Positions 46,316 through 54,646 of a stretch of 64,000 bases of DNA are shown here, one piece after another. Origin of the DNA: Paraburkholderia acidisoli (GTDB taxonomy: Bacteria; Pseudomonadota; Gammaproteobacteria; Burkholderiales; Burkholderiaceae); contig NZ_CP046914.1 of NCBI RefSeq assembly GCF_009789675.1, forward strand, positions 248,001 to 312,000, written 5' to 3'. Below the pieces are notes generated by a model, which saw only the letters and a program-made list of their open reading frames with translations, had not been told where the DNA came from and ran no database searches. The translations under genes and the position numbers were made by a program. Every line of letters starts with the position of its first letter. The first letter of the stretch is position 1.

Positions 46316-47547
46316 GCAGCGCAGCCCCGCTCGATCTCGAACGCCTCCTGCGCGAAATCCGCACGCTCGAGGTTCACACGCCGCAGGGGCCGAGCGGCCT
46401 GCTCGCGCGCGAGAGCCGTTTCGTCTTCAACTACGGTCAAACGCCCGATCGAGCCGCCGTGTCGCTGACCATGCCGGTGCGGCGCCAGAGTTACGCGAGC
46501 GGCGACCTCATGGGCATCTTCGCGATGAACCGGCCCGAGGGTTATCTGCGCTTCGTGATCGAGGAGCGGCTGGCGCGTTACGGCGCGCCCAGCGACCTGT
46601 TTCTGCTCTTTCTCGCCGGCCGCAACCAGATCGGCCGGCTCACCTACTCCGTGCCCGGCGAGCGCGTGCCCGAAGGCGACGGCGAACGTCTCGACGAGTT
46701 GCTGTCCTCGCCTTCGGGGCGCCTGTTCGAGCGCCTCATCGACCGCTATGCGCTCGGTTCCGGCATTTCCGGCGTGCAGCCAAAGGCGGTCGTGCCGCTC
46801 GCGAGCGAGGCGACCGGGCGGCCGGCCGAACACACGGCGCTGCCGCTGCGCACCGTGATCGTCAAGGCGGAAGGCGACGACTTCCCCGGCCTCGCTCGCA
46901 ACGAATTCTTCTGCATGTCGGTGGCGCAGGAGGCGGCGCTCGAAGTGCCTGGATTCTGGCTCTCGGACGACGGCCAGCTCTTCGTGATGTCGCGCTTCGA
47001 TCGCACCGCCGAAGGCACGCCGCTCGGTTTCGAGGACATGAGCGTGCTAACGGGCAAGGCGAAGTACGAAGGCAGCTACGAGATGATCGCCAAGGCCGTG
47101 GACATCTACACGCGCTCCGACCCGGCGCAAAAACGCCGCTTGTTCGAACGCATCGCGCTGTCGTGCATGCTGCGCGACGGCGACGCGCATATGAAGAACC
47201 TCGGGATCCTGTACGCCGATCCAACCGGGCCACGCCGGCTCGCGCCGGTATTCGACGTGGTCTGCACCGACATCTATCCGGATCTCGACGGCCGCATGGC
47301 GCTGAGCCTCAATCGCAGCAAAACCTTCCCGTTGCCCGCCGAATTGATGGCGTTCGCGCGCCGCCTCGAACTGAATGCTTCGGATAGCGAAGCAATCATG
47401 ACGCGACTGCAACGCGCGTATGACACGGTTGCAGCGCGCCTCGCGAACGATCCGCGCTACCAGAAAGACGATCTGCTGGAAAAAATCCGGCATGCCGTCG
47501 AGCATCCCGGCATCAAGCCCGTGACGCGCCCCAAAGCCGTGCGTTAA
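46312..47547 (+). CDS. hipA: HipA-family toxin, Ser/Thr kinase
   Basis: The protein is 411 residues. The N-terminal subdomain (about 20-145) is followed by the kinase core: GSGISGVQPKAVVPL (149-163, the loop region corresponding to the autophosphorylated serine of HipA), a likely ATP-binding Lys185 in TVIVKAEGDD, FVMSRFDR, the catalytic DAHMKNLGIL (Asp291, Lys295, Asn296) and the metal-binding Asp in APVFDVVCTD. All kinase residues look intact. HipA of E. coli phosphorylates glutamyl-tRNA synthetase and causes dormancy; the target here is unknown. It is translationally coupled to hipB. Confidence 0.9.
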   Translation: MSSAAPLDLERLLREIRTLEVHTPQGPSGLLARESRFVFNYGQTPDRAAVSLTMPVRRQSYASGDLMGIFAMNRPEGYLRFVIEERLARYGAPSDLFLLFLAGRNQIGRLTYSVPGERVPEGDGERLDELLSSPSGRLFERLIDRYALGSGISGVQPKAVVPLASEATGRPAEHTALPLRTVIVKAEGDDFPGLARNEFFCMSVAQEAALEVPGFWLSDDGQLFVMSRFDRTAEGTPLGFEDMSVLTGKAKYEGSYEMIAKAVDIYTRSDPAQKRRLFERIALSCMLRDGDAHMKNLGILYADPTGPRRLAPVFDVVCTDIYPDLDGRMALSLNRSKTFPLPAELMAFARRLELNASDSEAIMTRLQRAYDTVAARLANDPRYQKDDLLEKIRHAVEHPGIKPVTRPKAVR

Positions 47548-47591
47548 GCGAGTGAATCAACCAGAACGCAGCGCTTCAGGGCGCAACCGCG

Positions 47592-50264
47592 TCACGCGTT
47601 GCCCGCGTCCTGCACCGCGAATGTCATGCGCCGGTCCGCCGTATCGAAACGGCATACGACCTTCGCCCCCTCCTTCACCTCGCCCTTGAGCATTTCCTTC
47701 GCGAGTTCGTTTTCCACCGTCTGCTGAATCTGCCGTTTCAATTCGCGCGCGCCGAATTCGGGCCGATACCCCTCCGCCGCGAGATGGTCGACCACGCTGT
47801 CGTCGAACGTGAGATCGATGTCCTGGCTGCGCGCCATCCGCTGCACCTGCTCGAGTTGCAACCGAACGATCGCGCGCAACTCCTCGCTGTTGAGCCCTTG
47901 AAACACGATGATTTCGTCGATGCGGTTCAGGAACTCGGGCCGGAAATGCTGGCGCAATTCGCCCATCACCGCGTTTTGCATCGACACGTCGGCGCTCGAC
48001 AGAAAACCGGGCCCCGAGCGCTTCTGTCCCGACACCACGTCGGAGCCCAGATTGCTCGTCGCGATCACGATCGTGTTGCTGAAATCGACCACGCGCCCCT
48101 TGCCGTCGGTGAGGCGGCCATCGTCGAAAACCTGCAGCAGCACGTTGTAGACATCGGAATGCGCCTTCTCGATTTCGTCGAGCAGGATCACGCAATAAGG
48201 GCGGCGGCGCACGCGCTCCGTCAACTGGCCACCCTCGTCGTAACCCACATAGCCGGGCGGCGAGCCGATCAAACGCGAGACCGCATGGCGCTCCATGTAC
48301 TCGCTCATGTCGATACGCACGATCGCGTCTTCGTCGCCGAACACGACTTCGGCCAGCGCCTTTGCGAGTTCGGTCTTGCCCACGCCCGTGGGCCCGAGGA
48401 ACAGGAACACGGCGGTGGGACGACGGCCGCGCCGCAGCCCGGCGCGCGAGCGGCGCACCGCATCGCTCACGGCGACGATCGCCTGCTCCTGGCCGATCAC
48501 GCGCTCGTGCAGACGCTGCTCCATTTCGAGCAGCCGCGTGCGCTCTTCCGCCGTCAATTGCGTGACGGGTACGCCCGTGAGCTTCGAAACGATCTCGGCC
48601 ACTTCCTCGGTCGTCACGTCGGACGTCACCGAACCGAGTTGGCCTTTCCAGTCGTTCGTGGCTTCCGCAAGCGCCTTTTCCTTGTCGGCGATAGGTTCGT
48701 CGAGCGTATGCGCGCGCTCGAAATTCTTGCGCGTGGCCGCGTAATCCTGCTCGCGGCGCAATTGCGCGAGTTCGGCTTCGAGTTCGAGTATCACCGCGGG
48801 CCGCGAGGTGGCCGAAAGATGCACGCGCGCCGCCGCCTGATCGATCAGGTCGATGGCCTTGTCGGGCAGGAAGCGGCCCGTGACGTAGCGGTCCGACAGT
48901 TCGGCGGCGGCCACGAGCGCGTCGTCGCGAATCGTGACGTGATGATGAACCTCGAGCTTGTCGCGCAGGCCGCGCAAGATGTTGATGGTTTGATCGACGC
49001 TCGGCTCGGCCACGAACACCGGCTGAAAGCGCCGCTCGAGCGCCGCGTCTTTCTCGATGTACTTCTGGTACTCGGAAAGCGTGGTCGCGCCAATCAGGTT
49101 CAGTTCGCCGCGCGCCATCGCGGGCTTGAACACGTTGGCGATATCGAGGCCGCCCTCGCCGCCGCCCGTGCCCGCGCCAACGATCGTATGCACCTCGTCG
49201 ATGAACAGCACGAGGTTGTCGCGCTGCGCCGTGATCTCTTCCATCACGCCCTTCACGCGCTCCTCGAATTCGCCGCGATACTTCGCGCCCGCCACGAGAC
49301 CGTTCACGTTGAGTTCGACGAGCCGCCGGCCGCGCAGCGATTCGGGCACGTCGCCGTTGAGCATGCGTTGTGCGAGCCCTTCGGCGATAGCGGTTTTGCC
49401 CACGCCCGGCTCGCCGATCAGCACCGGATTGTTCTTGCGCCGCCGCGCGAGGACTTCCACCACGGTTTCGATTTCGCTCGACCGGCCGATCACCGGATCG
49501 AGCTTGCCTTCGCTCGCGAGCGCGGTGAGATCGCGGCTGTACTGGTCGAGTTGGGGCGTGGCGCTCGGCCCCTTCGCGGCGGGACGTTCGCGCTTGTCGC
49601 CTTGCGCTTCCACGAGTGCCTGCAGCACCTTTTGCGGCGTGACGCCGTAGCGGCCGAGCAGATGGCCCGCGAAACTCTCGGGCACCTGCGTGAGACCGAA
49701 CAGCAGATGCTCGGGCGCGACGTAACTGTGACCGAGTTCGCGCGACACCAGAAATGCGCGGTCTAGCGCCCCCTTCAAACGCGGCGACACGCCGATCCGG
49801 CCGTCTTCCGGCGCATTCGAAGGGTCGCGCTTTTGCGCATTGGCGTCGATGAACGCGCGCACGTCGTCGGGTTGAACGCCGAGCCGCTTGAGCAGCGCCA
49901 CGCCCGCGTCATTGCCTGCGATTTCGTAAAGCAGATGCTCCGTGTCGACTTCGCGCCGCCCGAACTGCACCGCGCGCTCTGCGGCGCGCTGGAGCAATTC
50001 GCGCGCCACGTCGCTGAAATAACGCTCGACGATGGCGCCGTCGCCGGCTTCCATCGCCTGCTGCGGAGTGGGTTCGGTCGCGCCTTCGGCCTGCTGCGAA
50101 GCGCGGAACAGCGCTTCGAGCGGACTCAGCGTGCGCTGATGGCGCGTGAGTTGCGCGTAGTGGTAATCGCAGACATCGAGAAAACGCCGTCTGCCGTCCT
50201 GCAACACGGCAACTCGCACGGTCGCGGGACGCACGCCGCAGATATCGCAGTTGAACTGAGCCAT
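47592..50264 (-). CDS. ClpK/ClpG-type AAA+ disaggregase
   Basis: The protein is 890 residues. It opens with a Cys-rich module (Cys6, Cys9, Cys32, His35: CDICG and CDYH), the mark of the ClpG/ClpK group, then a Clp N-domain repeat (about 75-215). AAA-1 has GEPGVGKTAIAEGL and FIDEVHTIVGAG; a middle region follows (about 470-560); AAA-2 has LGPTGVGKTELAKAL and LLDEIEKAH. ClpG/ClpK proteins dissolve heat-aggregated proteins and raise heat tolerance. Where ClpP-docking unfoldases have [LIV]GF, this protein has PGF, so ClpP binding is uncertain. Single gene with GGAG before ATG. Confidence 0.88.
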   Translation of the reverse strand: MAQFNCDICGVRPATVRVAVLQDGRRRFLDVCDYHYAQLTRHQRTLSPLEALFRASQQAEGATEPTPQQAMEAGDGAIVERYFSDVARELLQRAAERAVQFGRREVDTEHLLYEIAGNDAGVALLKRLGVQPDDVRAFIDANAQKRDPSNAPEDGRIGVSPRLKGALDRAFLVSRELGHSYVAPEHLLFGLTQVPESFAGHLLGRYGVTPQKVLQALVEAQGDKRERPAAKGPSATPQLDQYSRDLTALASEGKLDPVIGRSSEIETVVEVLARRRKNNPVLIGEPGVGKTAIAEGLAQRMLNGDVPESLRGRRLVELNVNGLVAGAKYRGEFEERVKGVMEEITAQRDNLVLFIDEVHTIVGAGTGGGEGGLDIANVFKPAMARGELNLIGATTLSEYQKYIEKDAALERRFQPVFVAEPSVDQTINILRGLRDKLEVHHHVTIRDDALVAAAELSDRYVTGRFLPDKAIDLIDQAAARVHLSATSRPAVILELEAELAQLRREQDYAATRKNFERAHTLDEPIADKEKALAEATNDWKGQLGSVTSDVTTEEVAEIVSKLTGVPVTQLTAEERTRLLEMEQRLHERVIGQEQAIVAVSDAVRRSRAGLRRGRRPTAVFLFLGPTGVGKTELAKALAEVVFGDEDAIVRIDMSEYMERHAVSRLIGSPPGYVGYDEGGQLTERVRRRPYCVILLDEIEKAHSDVYNVLLQVFDDGRLTDGKGRVVDFSNTIVIATSNLGSDVVSGQKRSGPGFLSSADVSMQNAVMGELRQHFRPEFLNRIDEIIVFQGLNSEELRAIVRLQLEQVQRMARSQDIDLTFDDSVVDHLAAEGYRPEFGARELKRQIQQTVENELAKEMLKGEVKEGAKVVCRFDTADRRMTFAVQDAGNA

Positions 50265-50421
50265 TTCGTCTCCAGGAAAGCGATGCGCGGCGTGCGAACG
50301 CGATACTCGTCGTGCCCGCGTGCAAGCCGCCTGAATGCTCTAACGAATGCCGTCACGAAATCAGCTCTCATCGTAACGTCGATTCGCGGAGCGCGTCGCC
50401 AGGGAGACGGCAATCGATATC

Positions 50422-51528
50422 TCAAACGTCTGGATCGACGAGCGGCGGATGCGGTTCCGCGGTTGCGCGCGCCTGGCCAGCAGGGCTTTTGATCCACGCG
50501 GAAAGCAAGGTCGAGGAGACCGCGAGTATCACCGGACCGATGAACAGGCCGACGATACCGAACGCGAACATGCCGCCCAATACGCCGGAAAGAATCAGCA
50601 GCATGGAGAGATTGACGCCACGCCGGATCAACACGGGACGCACGAAGTTGTCGAGCATGACGACCATCAGCGACCACACCGCGAGCAGAATGCCGGCCAC
50701 GCGCGCGTCGTGCATGAAGAGAAACACGATGCCGCCCAGCAGCGGCAGCGTAGGCCCGATCTGCGCGAGGCACAGCATCAGCATGAGCGCGGTGAGCACG
50801 CCCGCACCCGGCACGCCCGCGACCGCGAGACCGATGCCGCCAAGCGCCGATTGCAGAATGGCCGTGACCACGATACCGAGCGCGACCGCGCGAATCGAGG
50901 CGCCCGCGAGTTGCACGGCTTCTTCGCCATACACGGGCGCGATGCGGCTCGCGAAACGCATCACGTAGTGCGCCGCGTGCTCGCCCTGCACGTAGAGAAT
51001 GCCCGTGATGATCACCGTGATGAACATATGAATGACGAACACGCCCACGGAGGCCGCGTGCCCGATCAGCCAGTGCGCCGCGATCGACACATAGGGTTCG
51101 AGCTGCGCGAGCAGACCGCCGGGCCCCGCATCCGAAAACTCCTGCCATTTCGCGGCGATGCGCGAGCCCACGGCGGGAATGTCATGCACCCAGGCGGGCG
51201 GCGGCGGGAGCGCGTAGTCGGGCAGCTTGCGGATCACGTCCATGATCTCGCCGCCATGCGCAGCCAGCGTGGAAATCGCTTCGTACAAAGGCAGCACGAT
51301 CACGACGAGCAGAATCAGCAGCATCACTAGCGTGGCGAGCCAGCGCCGGTTGCCGCAGCGCCGCTGCACGGCGAGCATGGCGGGCCAGGTGGCAACGACA
51401 ATGGTCGTGGCCCAGATGAGTCCCGGCAAAAACGGCCGCATCACGTAGAGCGTGCCGGTCGTCAGCGCACACAGAATGGCGACGATGAACAGGATGCGGG
51501 CGATATCGGGCGTAGCTTGCGGTTTCAT
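50422..51528 (-). CDS. AI-2E family transporter (PerM/TqsA-like)
   Basis: The protein is 368 residues. Eight or so membrane helices show the family arrangement: two pairs at the N-terminus, a hydrophilic stretch (about 95-150), then four or five C-terminal helices with LGGIGLAVAGVPGAGVLTAL and GVLGGMFAFGIVGLFIGPVI. The family includes AI-2 exporters and sodium/proton antiporters; the substrate here is unknown. It starts at ATG 51528 with GAGGAG upstream. Confidence 0.9.
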   Translation of the reverse strand: MKPQATPDIARILFIVAILCALTTGTLYVMRPFLPGLIWATTIVVATWPAMLAVQRRCGNRRWLATLVMLLILLVVIVLPLYEAISTLAAHGGEIMDVIRKLPDYALPPPPAWVHDIPAVGSRIAAKWQEFSDAGPGGLLAQLEPYVSIAAHWLIGHAASVGVFVIHMFITVIITGILYVQGEHAAHYVMRFASRIAPVYGEEAVQLAGASIRAVALGIVVTAILQSALGGIGLAVAGVPGAGVLTALMLMLCLAQIGPTLPLLGGIVFLFMHDARVAGILLAVWSLMVVMLDNFVRPVLIRRGVNLSMLLILSGVLGGMFAFGIVGLFIGPVILAVSSTLLSAWIKSPAGQARATAEPHPPLVDPDV

Positions 51529-51822
51529 GTGCTCTCCTCGCGACGGGCGCCATGGCTGGCGCGATGGACACGATGCTGGCGCAAGACCGCGCTCGCGCCC
51601 TGCGCCGCCGACGCGCTAGTCTATATCGGATACGTCTCGATGCCGCGCGAAAAGGCCGTTTGCCACGGCCGTGCGCACCGCCCGCGCAGGCTCGCCGCGC
51701 GCGGATTTCGTTCGCATTCTTAACGTCCGGCTCAAACACGACGCAGCCAGCCTTCGATGCACCGTGCCGAAGCCTCTGGAATAATGGCCGCTTCCCGACT
51801 CGCCTCGAAGACAGAGCCAGCC

Positions 51823-52611
51823 ATGTCCGATATCCACGACAAACTCCCCTGCGTGCTCCTCACCAACGACGACGGCATCGACGCGCCGGGCCTCGCCACA
51901 CTCGAAGCCGTGGCCGCGGAAATCGCCCACGAAGTCTGGGTCGTCGCGCCCGAGCACGACCAGAGCGGCACCTCGCATTCGATCAGCCTGCATACGCCGC
52001 TGCGCGTGAGCCGGCGTGGCGAGCGGCGCTTCGGCGTGCTCGGCACACCGGGCGATTGCGTGGTGATGGCCGTGCGTCAGTTGATGGGCGACGTGCGGCC
52101 CTCGCTGGTGCTTTCGGGCATCAATCGCGGCGGCAATCTCGGCGTGGAGACGATGTTCTCGGGCACGGTGGGCGCGGCCATGACGGGCCTGCTGCTCGGC
52201 CTGCCGTCCATTGCGATGAGCCAGACCTTCCGCGACCGCGAACGCGTGCGTTGGGACACGGCGCGGGCCCTCGCGCCCGACGTGATCCGTCAGCTCGCGT
52301 CGGTCGCGCATGACGCGCCCGTGTGCCTGAACGTGAATTTTCCCGATGTCGATGCGAACGCGGCCGGTCCGCTCACGGTCACGCGTCAGGGCGTGGGCCT
52401 CGTGCAGGGTATCGACGTGGTGCCGCAAATCGATCCGCGCGGCCTCGACTATCACTGGCTGCGCTTCAATCGCGGGCCGCGCGAAAACGGGCCCGACAGC
52501 GAAACGGCCGTGGTGAACTCCGGCCGGGTGTCGGTGACGCCGCTGCACTTCGAGCGCACCGACGAAAAGACCTTTGCGACCTTGCAGGCGGCGCTGGGCG
52601 CGGGCGCCTGA
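51823..52611 (+). CDS. surE: 5'/3'-nucleotidase SurE
   Basis: The protein is 262 residues. The metal-binding start is LLTNDDGIDAPGL (Asp16, Asp17), with PEHDQSGTSHSIS, SGINRGGNLGVETMFSGTVG and AMTGLLLGLPSIAMS. SurE removes phosphate from nucleoside monophosphates and helps stationary-phase survival. Start ATG 51823, not the upstream frame from 51757. Unlike many proteobacterial surE genes it is not next to pcm or nlpD, so it may be a second copy. Confidence 0.93.
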   Translation: MSDIHDKLPCVLLTNDDGIDAPGLATLEAVAAEIAHEVWVVAPEHDQSGTSHSISLHTPLRVSRRGERRFGVLGTPGDCVVMAVRQLMGDVRPSLVLSGINRGGNLGVETMFSGTVGAAMTGLLLGLPSIAMSQTFRDRERVRWDTARALAPDVIRQLASVAHDAPVCLNVNFPDVDANAAGPLTVTRQGVGLVQGIDVVPQIDPRGLDYHWLRFNRGPRENGPDSETAVVNSGRVSVTPLHFERTDEKTFATLQAALGAGA

Positions 52612-52660
52612 TCGCGCACACGCATCGCGTCAAGCCGCGCGGCTTCTCAACAAAGCGAAG

Positions 52661-52687
52661 CGATCCAGACGAAAAACGTCTGGATCG
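52661..52687. terminator. Hairpin between convergent surE and cyclase genes
   Basis: A perfect 11-bp stem (52661-52671 with 52677-52687) with a five-A loop lies between two converging genes. There is no T run; a shared terminator is likely by position. Confidence 0.6.
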
Positions 52688-52694
52688 TCGGCGC

Positions 52695-53474
52695 TCACTC
52701 CTGCACGAGCGCGAGCACGCGCAGCGGGCTGCCCGAGCCCGCCTGGATCTTCAGCGGCGCGGAAACGATCACGGCGCCCGTGGGCGGCAGTTGATCGAGA
52801 TTGCGCAAACACTGCAGGCCATAGCGGTTCGAGCCGTGCATGAGCGTGTGGCACGGGTACGGAATCGGCCAGCTATACGCCTGACCCGCATCGGTATTGA
52901 TGGTCTCCACGCCGAAGCCATGCACTTCGCGCTCGCCGATCAGCCATTCCACGGCTTCCTGCGTCGGTCCCGGCGTGTGCGCGCCGTCGTCGCGCAGGTT
53001 CAGGAACTGGGCCGGGTCGGTGCGCTTCGACCAGTCCGAGCGCAGCAGCACCCATGCGCCGCGCGGAATGCGGCCATGCTTCGCTTCCCACGCTTCGAGA
53101 AAGCCGACCGTGAGCAGCCAGTCGTCGTTTTCCGCAATCTCGGCGCTGGCATCGATCACGACCGCCGGTGCAATAAAGTTCTTGACGTCGATGGTATCGA
53201 CGGCGTTCTGTGCGTGGTCCTTTCCGGAAATCCAGTGCACAGGTGCATCGAAGTGCGTACCGGTGTGCTCGCCGCAGGAAAAATTATTCCAGTACCAGCC
53301 GGGCCCCTGCTCGTCGTACTGGCTGATCTTTTCCATCTTGAACGCCCACACCTGCCCGAACTGCGGCGGAAGTTGCAGCGCCGGGAATTCCGGCGAGAGC
53401 GTTTGCGTCAGATCCACCACGCGAATCTGGCCGCTCGCCAGCCCGGTGGTCAGTTGTTCGAGACTGCTCGTCAT
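52695..53474 (-). CDS. Cyclase-family metal-dependent hydrolase (kynurenine-formamidase-like)
   Basis: The protein is 259 residues. The signature HXGTHXDXPXH is complete in EHTGTHFDAPVHW (His70, His74, Asp76, His80), which holds one or two metal ions. The family covers kynurenine formamidase (KynB), isatin hydrolase and similar amidohydrolases; it is longer than typical KynB. Its promoter shares a 20-bp element with iorA, linking it to indolepyruvate or related aromatic metabolism; isatin or formylkynurenine chemistry is a speculation. It is divergent from the MarR gene. Confidence 0.88.
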   Translation of the reverse strand: MTSSLEQLTTGLASGQIRVVDLTQTLSPEFPALQLPPQFGQVWAFKMEKISQYDEQGPGWYWNNFSCGEHTGTHFDAPVHWISGKDHAQNAVDTIDVKNFIAPAVVIDASAEIAENDDWLLTVGFLEAWEAKHGRIPRGAWVLLRSDWSKRTDPAQFLNLRDDGAHTPGPTQEAVEWLIGEREVHGFGVETINTDAGQAYSWPIPYPCHTLMHGSNRYGLQCLRNLDQLPPTGAVIVSAPLKIQAGSGSPLRVLALVQE

Positions 53475-53552
53475 CTTGCACTCCTGGTTATCACTCGCGC
53501 GTCATCGTTATGTGCGGCGCACGCGCCGGCACGTGGGGTTATCTGCGATCCG

Positions 53553-53595
53553 ATTATCTTGAGGCATAAATTAATCCATAATCATGGTTAACCCC
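53553..53595 (-). promoter_or_regulatory. Cyclase-gene promoter with element shared with iorA
   Basis: The 20-bp element at 53576-53595 (on the plus strand CCATAATCATGGTTAACCCC) matches the iorA promoter element at 17 of 20 positions. A GATAAT -10 candidate for the minus strand lies at 53553-53558, 17 bases from the element (16 in the iorA case is 18). CCAT-N4-ATGG dyad symmetry is flanked by TTAA on both sides. The adjacent MarR protein is the likely binder. Confidence 0.6.
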
Positions 53596-53707
53596 TTTTT
53601 TCTTACACCTGCCTCGCGATAAATCGGGGCCGTGGTATGTTTGCGGCTCGACGGGCGCAGTCCCCGTCGCGTGCAGATTCCCGCCGCCGCTTTCCGCGAT
53701 ACCACGT

Positions 53708-54154
53708 ATGAGCCAGCCTACTTCCAGCTTCGTCGACAGTTACACGCCCGCACTGCTCGCCCAGGTCAGCCAGCTGATCTCCGGCGAATTCCACGTGATC
53801 GTGCAGGCCGCCGGCTTCGAAGTTTCCGACTGGCGCGTGCTCTCCACACTCTCCGACGGCAAGGCCGTGAGCATCGGCCGCCTCGCGCAGGTCTCGGTCA
53901 CCAAGCAGCCCACGGTCACGCGTCTGCTCGACCGCATGGAAGCGCAGGGTTACGTCAAGCGCATTCCGCACGAAGTGGACCGTCGCGTCACGCTCGTGCG
54001 CATCACGCCGCGCGGCCAGAAGCTCGTGTCCGCGCTGATGGAGCAAGCCAAAGCGCACGAAGAGCAGGTGCTCGCGCCGCTCGGCCAGGAGAAAGCCGAA
54101 GAACTCAAAGCGACGCTGCGCCTGCTCATCGAATTGCATCGGCCGCCCACCTGA
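53708..54154 (+). CDS. MarR-family regulator
   Basis: The protein is 148 residues: recognition region GKAVSIGRLAQVSVTKQPTV with TRLLDRMEAQGYVKRIPHEV and the wing VDRRVTLVRITPRGQKLV. It is divergent from the cyclase gene, with a palindromic element between them, and convergent with the thioesterase/iorBA operon 18 bases away. It probably controls both through the shared 20-bp element. Confidence 0.92.
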   Translation: MSQPTSSFVDSYTPALLAQVSQLISGEFHVIVQAAGFEVSDWRVLSTLSDGKAVSIGRLAQVSVTKQPTVTRLLDRMEAQGYVKRIPHEVDRRVTLVRITPRGQKLVSALMEQAKAHEEQVLAPLGQEKAEELKATLRLLIELHRPPT

Positions 54155-54172
54155 AACCCGGGCGGCGCACGT

Positions 54173-54607
54173 TCAAGCCTGATCGCCCTCTGCCATCGCC
54201 GTCTCGATCGCCCGGCGAATATCGTCAGGCATGCCAATCGATTTGTGAGTCTCCAGCGAAGTGGTCACGAGCGTCTGGCGCGCGGCCATGCGCAGCACGC
54301 CATCGGCACCCGTGCATGCCCACGCGAGCGTGAGCGACTTCTCGCCCAATCGCTCGACGTCGAGCGACAACCACACTTCGTCGCCCATCTTGCTCACGGC
54401 CGTGAAATCCACTTCGAGCCGCACCGTCGGCATGCCGACACGCCGCCCGCCAATCACACCGTGATAGCCCTCGGGCAGCATCTCGTCGAACCACGCCTCG
54501 ATCAAGTCGTTGAACAGCACGAAATACTGCGGATAAAACACGATGCCGGCCGGGTCGCACTCCGAGAAGTGGATCTTGTGCCTGCGCCGGAACGTTGGTG
54601 TTGCCAT
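54173..54607 (-). CDS. Acyl-CoA thioesterase, 4-hydroxybenzoyl-CoA thioesterase-like
   Basis: The protein is 144 residues, a single hot-dog domain with the catalytic stretch HFSECDPAGIVFYPQYFVLF (Asp in CDPAG), as in 4-hydroxybenzoyl-CoA thioesterases. Start ATG 54607, with GGGAG eight bases upstream; ATG 54622 is less likely. It follows iorB by 39 bases and should share its mRNA. It would hydrolyse an aryl- or arylacetyl-CoA, which is the kind of product an indolepyruvate-type oxidoreductase makes. Confidence 0.87.
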   Translation of the reverse strand: MATPTFRRRHKIHFSECDPAGIVFYPQYFVLFNDLIEAWFDEMLPEGYHGVIGGRRVGMPTVRLEVDFTAVSKMGDEVWLSLDVERLGEKSLTLAWACTGADGVLRMAARQTLVTTSLETHKSIGMPDDIRRAIETAMAEGDQA

Positions 54608-54646
54608 GCAGTCGTCTCCCATTGTTTTAGCGCGGCGCGGCGAATT

